DNA of 11,157 nt, from positions 1 to 11,157 of the forward strand of contig CADCPP010000145.1 of assembly GCA_902803355.1 (NCBI GenBank), written 5' to 3'. A model generated the notes under the pieces. It did no database searches and was not told the origin of the DNA. It worked only from the letters and a program-made list of their open reading frames with translations. The position numbers and the translations under genes were made by a program. The stretch is from an uncultured Lachnospiraceae bacterium. GTDB taxonomy: Bacteria; Bacillota; Clostridia; Lachnospirales; Lachnospiraceae. This document shows, one piece after another, positions 5,700 to 11,157 of the stretch; the stretch's first letter is position 1, and each line of letters starts with the position of its first letter.

Positions 5700-6986
5700 T
5701 CAGTTGTCATCCGCTTCCTGTCTGGTTTTGCTTAAGTCCTGCGTTCTTGACACATGCAGGATCGTGATGAGCACGCACAGCACCATGATCCCGTTCAGGA
5801 TGTAAAGCCAGCGCGCATCTTTGCTGTACATCACGGAGCAGATGGCGGTCACAATGACCCCAAGCCCCGAAGAAAGCAGATTGGCCGCGGAGTAGATGCC
5901 GCTGCGGTATTCGCTCTCGGAATATACCGCGAGTGCTCCTTCGATCGCGCTTTTCAGCATCCCGTAGCCCAGTGCGAGCACGAGTGTCGCCCCGATCGCG
6001 AGGACATAGACGCCGGAAGGGACCATGATCATCAGGGCAAAGCCGGCCAGTGTCACCGCGCAGGAGAGCAGGATGCCTTTGGTCAGATTCTTCCGGCTGA
6101 AGGACGGATTGATCAGGACCATTGCCGCCAGCATGCCGCCGTAATACACACTGCCGAGGACCGAGCTCTGCATGGTGTTCATGCCCATGCGGTCGGAAAA
6201 ATAGGGCACGAAATACAGGCTGTAATTGGTCCCGAGGTTCATGTAGACGCAGAAGAAGACATTGGCAAGGGCAAATGCCCTGGCGACCGGATTCTTCGCG
6301 AGAAATCTCAGGGCGTCGCGGTAAGGCGTCCAGAGCTGCCTGATCGTCGTCCCGATCCCTGCCGGCTCTGCTTTCACCTTTGCGCGGACCGTCTCGCCGA
6401 CTTTCGTTTCCTTCAGCAGAAGATGCCGCACGATGATCATGACCGTGATCACGAAGAAGCTGGCAAGCAGGAAGGTCTCCTCTCCCTTGACCAGGCCCTG
6501 CTTCTCCACATAAAGACCCGCGACAGGCAGAAGCAGGCCGGCGACCACCGTGATGATGTTGAACATATTCATCGCGACGATCTTTCCGTCATCTTCCGCG
6601 TCTTCGATCATCACCAGATAGTAACCCACGCTCATCAGGCGGTTCGCGTTAAAAAGCACCATGGCGATCAGCGCCATGCCGAAATCCCGTGTAAAGGAAT
6701 ACAGGAGGGGAGGGAGGGCGGAGCTTAAAAAGTCAAAGAGCGAGGTCGCGTTCCGCCTGCCCAGCCTGTCCACAACGGGAGCGGCCAGGAAGGAAAAGAA
6801 GGTCGCGGAAACGGTGCCCGCCACCATGAGTGTGCCCAGCTGAACGTCGCTGATGCCCCTCTCCTGCAGGTACAGGCTGATGTAATAGGTATAGAACATA
6901 TAGGGGATCGCCCAAAAGGGATGCGCCGCAATGCAGACTGCCGCGTTCCCTTTCAGCTTGCCCAGATATGCCTTCACCCTCTTCAT
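5700..6986 (-). CDS. Major facilitator superfamily (MFS) transporter
   Basis: A 428-residue integral membrane protein with about twelve hydrophobic segments in two bundles and a polar, basic central loop around residues 195-212, the usual MFS design. The loop between helices 2 and 3 carries a motif A variant, APVVDRLGRR (69-78), with D73, G76 and the arginines conserved but the leading Gly replaced by Ala. MFS carriers move small solutes by proton coupling or facilitated diffusion; neither direction nor substrate is readable. Its ATG overlaps the upstream ADP-ribosylglycohydrolase stop as ATGA (6986-6983), and a GGAGG site lies 10 nt before the start, so translation of the two is probably coupled. 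It is the last clear member of the sugar-uptake operon and may export a product or provide a second uptake route alongside the ABC importer. Confidence 0.88.
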   Translation of the reverse strand: MKRVKAYLGKLKGNAAVCIAAHPFWAIPYMFYTYYISLYLQERGISDVQLGTLMVAGTVSATFFSFLAAPVVDRLGRRNATSLFDFLSSALPPLLYSFTRDFGMALIAMVLFNANRLMSVGYYLVMIEDAEDDGKIVAMNMFNIITVVAGLLLPVAGLYVEKQGLVKGEETFLLASFFVITVMIIVRHLLLKETKVGETVRAKVKAEPAGIGTTIRQLWTPYRDALRFLAKNPVARAFALANVFFCVYMNLGTNYSLYFVPYFSDRMGMNTMQSSVLGSVYYGGMLAAMVLINPSFSRKNLTKGILLSCAVTLAGFALMIMVPSGVYVLAIGATLVLALGYGMLKSAIEGALAVYSESEYRSGIYSAANLLSSGLGVIVTAICSVMYSKDARWLYILNGIMVLCVLITILHVSRTQDLSKTRQEADDN

Positions 6987-7996
6987 GCCTGTAACGCCTC
7001 CGGATATTTCGCTTCAAATAAAGCCCTGTTCTGCGCGCGGACCGTGTCCATGACCTGTCCGGGAATATTGTGGCCGCCGGCATAGGCTGCGGAAAGCGCC
7101 CCGGCAAGCGCTGCGATGGTATCGGTATCGCCGCCGATAACGGTAGAAAGGCGGATCGCCTGCCAGACGTTATCTTTGGCTGCCGCAAAGATGGCAAAGA
7201 CGGCGCCGGCAACATCTGCCGAGGGCAGGCCAGTCCCCCAAAGGCTGTAGACATAGTCAAGGAGCGCCGCTTCGTCAAGTTCCGCAGCAAGCTGCCTCGC
7301 CTTGCGGATCCTGCAGACCGCGCTCGGGGCACAGCCCATCCAGGCCGCGCGGGCGATCAGGCGCTTTCCGCCCTCTTCTGCCGCCGCAAAGACCTCATCT
7401 ACCGAAGCACCGGAGTATGCCGCCCGCAGGGCAAAGCCATAGGCACCGGCTGCTTCGAGCGCTTCAGAGGTATTGTGAGTCGGCAGAAGCGAGGTCCGGA
7501 TGCTTTCCTCCAGTTCCTCTTCGCTCTGCTTCACATTCCACAGGAAGGCAGAAGGCGTCCGCATGATGCCGCCGCAGGTGGTCCCGCCCATTCCGGCTTC
7601 TTCCGCAGGCGTTCCCTTCCGGATGGCTTCAAGCGCCTTCAGGCTGCTCGGACCGATGTAGTGCTTTTCCACCGCGCCGGTCTCGGCGATCCAGGCTTCG
7701 AGCGCGCTCAACACGCCTTCCAGCATCACGGCGCCGCGCCGCCTGGCCTCTGCGAGCAGGTACAGATTCTGCTCGGTATCATCCGTCACGCTGCCCCGCT
7801 CCAGAATGTTGTGGGTAAGGGACAGCGAAGGATCAAGAAGCCCCTCCGGAAGGCCTTCAGGCATTGCGCTGCCAAAAGCCTTCCGGATATCTTCCGGGCA
7901 CATAAATTCCGTGGGCATGCCCATGGCATCCCCTGCGGCAAATGCCTCCCAAATCGCGCGGATCCGCGCCGCTTCACTGACTGCTGTCCCTCTCAT
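6983..7996 (-). CDS. ADP-ribosylglycohydrolase (ARH/DraG) family protein
   Basis: A 337-residue soluble, mostly helical enzyme of the ARH family, whose members cleave ADP-ribose or related glycosidic bonds with two Mg ions. The family marks are all present: GDAMG (22-26) near the N-terminus, TDDTEQ (71-76) giving the first metal ligands T71, D72 and D73, THNTSEA (173-179), and GGDTDTIA (288-295) giving D290 and D292 of the second set. The length is normal for the family. The start at 7996 follows an AGGAG site by 5 nt; this site is part of the TAG stop of the upstream isomerase gene. It sits between a sugar isomerase/epimerase and an MFS gene downstream of ABC sugar-uptake genes. There is no dinitrogenase or other known ADP-ribosylated target nearby, so a catabolic glycohydrolase is more likely than a regulatory DraG. 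Substrate unknown. Confidence 0.9.
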   Translation of the reverse strand: MRGTAVSEAARIRAIWEAFAAGDAMGMPTEFMCPEDIRKAFGSAMPEGLPEGLLDPSLSLTHNILERGSVTDDTEQNLYLLAEARRRGAVMLEGVLSALEAWIAETGAVEKHYIGPSSLKALEAIRKGTPAEEAGMGGTTCGGIMRTPSAFLWNVKQSEEELEESIRTSLLPTHNTSEALEAAGAYGFALRAAYSGASVDEVFAAAEEGGKRLIARAAWMGCAPSAVCRIRKARQLAAELDEAALLDYVYSLWGTGLPSADVAGAVFAIFAAAKDNVWQAIRLSTVIGGDTDTIAALAGALSAAYAGGHNIPGQVMDTVRAQNRALFEAKYPEALQA

Positions 7997-8004
7997 CCCA
8001 TCTC

Positions 8005-8802
8005 CTAAAAAGTCGGGAAATCGCCAAAATTCTCTTCCAGGAAGCGATATCCCCGCCGCAGTTCCTCCATGGTATTGTCGATATACCAGCGGTAAGCCGG
8101 CTCCAGTGTAAAGTAGCCTTTATACTGTTTTTCCTCCAGTGCTGCGCGGATATCCTTCCAGTCAAAGGTCCCGTCGCCTGCCGGGACATGCTTAAACGTC
8201 CCGAAATCACTCATGTGCAGATGGCAGGGCACGAGCTGCCGCAGAAACTCACCGGGATCGCCGTCTGCTTCCTTGACCTCAGTCGTGTCGACCATCGGTT
8301 CAATGTTCGGGCGGTCCAGCATGGCCACATAGTCAAGCAGTGCCTTGGCGGTCGGCGCCGAACGCGGATGGTTCTCCATCGCCATGATGTAGCCATAGTC
8401 CGCGCAGGTATCCGCAAGCCAGCGCAGGTTATCGATCATGGGCTGATTCAGCAGCTCATCATGTCCCTTCAGCGAAGGCTCATCGTGCGGATGCACCACC
8501 AGCACGTGGCAGTCCAGCCGTTTGCCCATGCCGAGCAGCTTTTTCGCGTAGGCGCGGCTGTCTGCGATCATGGAAGGCGTGCAGTTGTACTGCATCCCGA
8601 AGAACACCAGCGGATAATGGATCGAGCCGAGCAGGATCCCGGTCTTCTCAAAGGCCAGGGTGCTTTCCTCGGACACATCCGAAAGCGCCTGCGGCATCAG
8701 CTCCGCCCGCGGGAAGCCCGCATCGTGGATCATCTGCAGCGCGGTCACGCTGTCATAGGGATACAAAGCACCGGTAGAGAATGAAAAGCGTTCTTTTCCC
8801 AT
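8005..8802 (-). CDS. Sugar phosphate isomerase/epimerase family protein (TIM barrel)
   Basis: A 265-residue cytoplasmic protein of the xylose-isomerase-like TIM-barrel family (AP endonuclease 2 superfamily), which includes inosose dehydratases and ketose 3-epimerases. Likely divalent-metal ligands can be placed by the family pattern: E143 (AMENHP), D172 (MVDTTE), H194 or H196 (HLHMSD) and E234 (LEPAY). HPHDEP at 104-109 and the AGDGTFDW loop at 208-215 are also typical of the group. It would isomerise or epimerise a sugar or sugar acid released after import. The start at 8802 lies 9 nt after the solute-binding protein's stop and is preceded by GGGAGAA; the gene ends in a TAG that overlaps the next gene's ribosome binding site. 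Which reaction it catalyses cannot be decided from the sequence. Confidence 0.88.
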   Translation of the reverse strand: MGKERFSFSTGALYPYDSVTALQMIHDAGFPRAELMPQALSDVSEESTLAFEKTGILLGSIHYPLVFFGMQYNCTPSMIADSRAYAKKLLGMGKRLDCHVLVVHPHDEPSLKGHDELLNQPMIDNLRWLADTCADYGYIMAMENHPRSAPTAKALLDYVAMLDRPNIEPMVDTTEVKEADGDPGEFLRQLVPCHLHMSDFGTFKHVPAGDGTFDWKDIRAALEEKQYKGYFTLEPAYRWYIDNTMEELRRGYRFLEENFGDFPTF

Positions 8803-8811
8803 AGCTTCTCC

Positions 8812-10188
8812 CTATTTATCGTCGATCTCGGACTGCAGTTCCTTCACAGCCTTATCCAGCAGCTCCTGCGATGTCCCGCGGCCTTTTTCCAGCTTGCCCA
8901 GAGCAGCCTTGATCTGGCTGTCCATCGTACCCATTTCCTGGAAATGCGTGTAGGCCCAGGTGTAGCTCAGCTGATTAAAGGCGACCGTGTACATTTCGTT
9001 CGAGGCGATCGCATCCTTCACCTCCTGGCGTTCCATGGCGGATTTATGGATCGGCAGGTAACCGGTCCCCAGGGCGAAGGTGGTATTGTTCTCCGCATTG
9101 GCAAGATAAGACACATATTTCCAGGCTGCCTGAAGCTTGCTCTCATCTTCGGTCAGGATGACCAGGACGTTGCCGCCCAGAGCAAGGGAAGGCTGTGTGA
9201 AGTACGGCATCTCGATCGCGCCCAGTTCAAAGGAAGTGGCATCCGCGGTCCAGCGGGAAATACGGTTCGAGGAAGCGGCAATGAAGGCCAGGTTTCCACC
9301 CAGGAAGGCTTTTTCCGCGTTGCTGTGCTGCGCGGCGGACATGTAGCCGGCATCCACCAGGGACTTCCAGTAATCCGCGACTTCAACAGCCTTTGCATTG
9401 TTGAAGATCGGGGTGATCTCGCCATTGTTGTTTTCAATGATCTCGCAGCCGTTCTGCATCAGCATGGATTTGAACAGCCAGGCTTCGTCATTGGTATCGA
9501 AGGCCTTGAAGCCGTCGGAACCGCTGATATTGCCCTTCTCCATGACCGTGCCGAGCACATCGTAGAATTCGCTCCAGGTCTTCGGCGGGTTCGTCATGTC
9601 CACGCCGGCCGCTTTCAGGATGTCCTTGTTGTAGTACATGACCTGTGTGGAAATGCCGCAGGGGATGGCGCAGATGCCTTCGTTCATATAGTCGCAGTAG
9701 TCCATCATCCCTTCAAAGACGTCGTCCTGGTCAAAATCCGAGGTCGTCTTCAGCAGCTCGGCGATCCGGAAATCGCCCTCGCCGCCGGTGTACAGCGGGC
9801 CGGCATACATCAGGGCCACGTCGGGCTGGGTGTGCGTCAGCAGGGCCGCACTGACCTTGGTCGCGGTATCGCCTGAGCCGCCGGAATAGGACAGTTCGAG
9901 CTTCACACCGTATTCGTTCTCAAATTTCTTGGACAGCTCGTTGAACAGTTCTCCGCTGGTGCCGCTCACGGCATACCAGACCGTCAGAGACTGTCCCTTG
10001 ATGTCTGCTTCGGTGCTCTGCACCGGGGCCGCCGTACTGTCCGAAGCGGCAGGCGTTGTTTCGGGCGCTTTTGTCGTCTGTGCAGCTGTTCCCTCTGTCG
10101 TCTTGTCCACGTACTGGGATACGCAGCCGCTGGTCAGCGAGAGGATCATCAATGCTGCCAGAAGTATCGCCGGGATCCGTTTTTTCAT
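8812..10188 (-). CDS. ABC transporter family 1 extracellular solute-binding lipoprotein (sugar type)
   Basis: A lipoprotein of 458 residues that captures the substrate outside the membrane and delivers it to the two permeases encoded just upstream. A basic, hydrophobic signal peptide ends in the lipobox LTSGC (lipidated C22 from the start chosen here). A Thr/Ala/Pro-rich linker of about 40 residues follows, then the mature fold beginning SLTVWYAVSG, with MYYNKDILKAAGVD in the position where family 1 sugar-binding proteins have their conserved YYNKD-type segment. The general look is closest to the UgpB/maltose-type group. The frame also has an ATG two codons earlier (10194), but the only good site, GACGAGG at 10204-10198, is 9 nt from ATG 10188 and 3 nt from 10194, so 10188 is preferred. 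The gene follows the permeases rather than leading them, which is less usual for this importer class. Confidence 0.92.
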   Translation of the reverse strand: MKKRIPAILLAALMILSLTSGCVSQYVDKTTEGTAAQTTKAPETTPAASDSTAAPVQSTEADIKGQSLTVWYAVSGTSGELFNELSKKFENEYGVKLELSYSGGSGDTATKVSAALLTHTQPDVALMYAGPLYTGGEGDFRIAELLKTTSDFDQDDVFEGMMDYCDYMNEGICAIPCGISTQVMYYNKDILKAAGVDMTNPPKTWSEFYDVLGTVMEKGNISGSDGFKAFDTNDEAWLFKSMLMQNGCEIIENNNGEITPIFNNAKAVEVADYWKSLVDAGYMSAAQHSNAEKAFLGGNLAFIAASSNRISRWTADATSFELGAIEMPYFTQPSLALGGNVLVILTEDESKLQAAWKYVSYLANAENNTTFALGTGYLPIHKSAMERQEVKDAIASNEMYTVAFNQLSYTWAYTHFQEMGTMDSQIKAALGKLEKGRGTSQELLDKAVKELQSEIDDK

Positions 10189-10197
10189 CAACATTTA

Positions 10198-10204
10198 CCT
10201 CGTC
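10198..10204 (-). promoter_or_regulatory. Ribosome binding site that decides the solute-binding protein start
   Basis: GACGAGG on the minus strand lies 9 nt before ATG 10188 and only 3 nt before ATG 10194, which favours the shorter protein starting MKKRIPAI. Confidence 0.6.
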
Positions 10205-10209
10205 TTTCA

Positions 10210-11052
10210 TTAAGATTTCATGCCGGTCAGCGTAATGGAACGCACCAGCTGTTTTTCAAAGAAGATAAAGACGATCAGGACCGGAAGGATGGTCATGACC
10301 GCGGCCGCCATCATCACCTGATATTCCGATGAGGATTCCTGCGTCAGGTCTTTCAGCCCGATCGGCAGGGTCCGGTATTCGGTCTTGGTGGTGATGATCA
10401 GAGGCCAGGTGTAGCTCTTCCAGTTGCCCAGGAAGGAAAACAACGTCGCCGTCGCGATGGCGCCCTTGGTGTTCGGGACCACGACCCGCATCATGATGCC
10501 GGCCGGCCCGCAGCCGTCCAGTTTGGCGGCATCGATCATATCCTGCGGGATCGAGGCGAAATAGCTCATGATCAGGAAGGTCGTAAAGGCGGTGGTGATC
10601 TGCGGCAGGATGATGCCCGAGTAGGTATCGATCAGTCCCAGGGACGCGCAGAGCAGGTACATCGGGATCATGGTGACGACCATCGGCACGAACATCGAGG
10701 ACCGCCTCACTGCCGCAACAAAGCCCTGTCCCGGCCATTTCAGATGGACCAGCGAGTAAGCCGCCAGGATGCTGATCACGATCTGCAGCGCCGTCTCCGC
10801 AACGGTGGTCAGAATGCTGTTCCAGTAGTAGCGCAGGAACGGGATCATGGAGAACACCTGGCTGTAGTTCTTCCAGTTCCAGACAGACGGGATCCAGCGC
10901 GGCGGATACTGATAGACATCAGCCGCGGTCTTGAAGGACGAGAGGATCATCCAGACAAAGGGGAAGATCATCGCGAGGGACAGCAGGAAGAGGACGATAA
11001 AGCTCACCGTGTGGCGGTTGTAGCTGTATTTCACTTTTGTTGCTTTACTCAT
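10210..11052 (-). CDS. Carbohydrate ABC transporter permease (MalG-like)
   Basis: A 280-residue inner component of a sugar importer with about six membrane helices. The cytoplasmic EAA loop, which docks the ATPase, is DAAKLDGCGPAG ending at VVVP (residues 174-193 from this start), with the conserved D-G pair. The N-terminal start of helix 1 and the C-terminal VRSITLTGMKS tail fit the MalG/binding-protein-dependent permease 2 group. A GTG at 11055 could also begin the frame, but GGGAGG at 11064-11059 is 6 nt from ATG 11052 and 3 nt from the GTG, so ATG is preferred. The gene lies between the end of its partner permease and the solute-binding protein, all on one strand with gaps of about 20 nt or less. 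No ATP-binding subunit is encoded in the window; it may lie outside or be a shared MsmX-type ATPase. Confidence 0.93.
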   Translation of the reverse strand: MSKATKVKYSYNRHTVSFIVLFLLSLAMIFPFVWMILSSFKTAADVYQYPPRWIPSVWNWKNYSQVFSMIPFLRYYWNSILTTVAETALQIVISILAAYSLVHLKWPGQGFVAAVRRSSMFVPMVVTMIPMYLLCASLGLIDTYSGIILPQITTAFTTFLIMSYFASIPQDMIDAAKLDGCGPAGIMMRVVVPNTKGAIATATLFSFLGNWKSYTWPLIITTKTEYRTLPIGLKDLTQESSSEYQVMMAAAVMTILPVLIVFIFFEKQLVRSITLTGMKS

Positions 11053-11064
11053 CACGCGCCTCCC

Positions 11065-11157
11065 TTAATCGATATCGACGGTCTTGCGCGCGCCGACCAG
11101 GCTCTGGAACTGCGTGAGCACGAAGATGAGGACGAACAGCATCAGAGCGCAGGCGCA
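11065..11157 (-). CDS. C-terminal end of a second sugar ABC permease (MalF-like), partial
   Basis: The last 30 codons of a gene that enters from the right edge, ending in TAA at 11067-11065. The peptide is a hydrophobic helix (ALMLFVLIFVLTQFQ) followed by the short basic tail LVGARKTVDID, the usual ending of MalF-type permeases (a helix, a Gln/Phe pair and a short charged tail). It lies immediately upstream of the MalG-like gene, whose ribosome binding site follows the stop directly. Assignment rests on a short segment plus the context. Confidence 0.75.
   Translation of the reverse strand, partial: CACALMLFVLIFVLTQFQSLVGARKTVDID

Noticed and set aside
5754..6728. Long open frame on the plus strand (324 codons) opposite the MFS gene
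   Set aside because: It is the antisense of a convincing MFS gene. Its product is unusually rich in His, Arg, Gln and Asp with no recognisable domain, as expected from a GC-rich complementary frame.
6983..7996. DraG-type regulator of nitrogenase
   Set aside because: No nif gene, DraT or other ADP-ribosyltransferase is nearby; the setting is a sugar-uptake operon.
7070..8008. Long open frame on the plus strand (312 codons) opposite the ARH gene
   Set aside because: The minus strand encodes all ARH metal-binding motifs in frame. The opposite frame has biased composition and no known motif.
8944..9876. Long open frame on the plus strand (310 codons) opposite the solute-binding protein gene
   Set aside because: Antisense shadow of a well-supported lipoprotein gene, with no ribosome binding site or domain evidence.

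Overview
The window looks like chromosomal DNA of a moderately GC-rich Gram-positive anaerobe, probably a Clostridia-type Bacillota. Three things suggest this: AGGAGG-type ribosome binding sites, two secreted lipoproteins with Thr/Pro/Ala-rich linkers straight after the lipidated cysteine, and a metal ATPase with a separate small HMA protein. This placement is an inference from style; there is no rRNA or other marker gene in the window.

Layout. (1) At 7-1824, minus strand, an AEC-family organic-anion carrier lies 9 nt downstream of a D-2-hydroxyacid dehydrogenase, as a compact two-gene unit. (2) At 1825-2100 a divergent intergenic region holds an inverted repeat with nested direct repeats and, facing right, a near-consensus sigma-70 promoter followed at once by an ArsR/SmtB-like dyad. 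(3) At 2101-4314, plus strand, this promoter drives a 72-residue HMA metal-binding protein and a P1B-type Zn/Cd/Pb-exporting ATPase that has no HMA domain of its own. The operon ends at a strong hairpin terminator that probably also serves the convergent gene. (4) At 4379-5596, minus strand, there is an unrecognised lipoprotein with an eight-copy 18-bp tandem repeat and a duplicated C-terminal module. (5) At 5700-11157, minus strand, a tightly packed operon enters the window from the right: the end of one ABC sugar permease, a second permease, a family 1 solute-binding lipoprotein, a TIM-barrel sugar isomerase/epimerase, an ADP-ribosylglycohydrolase-family enzyme and an MFS transporter.

How the genes fit together. 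The right-hand operon reads as uptake (ABC importer) followed by processing of an unknown sugar or glycoside by a metal-dependent epimerase/isomerase and an ARH-type glycohydrolase, with an MFS carrier as a second transport route. The presence of the ARH enzyme suggests an N- or O-glycoside substrate, possibly a nucleoside-like or ADP-ribose-like compound, but the substrate cannot be read from the sequence. No ABC ATPase and no transcription regulator is encoded in the window. The metal-export operon is independent and appears to be controlled by a repressor encoded elsewhere. No mobile element, CRISPR array, tRNA or rRNA was seen.
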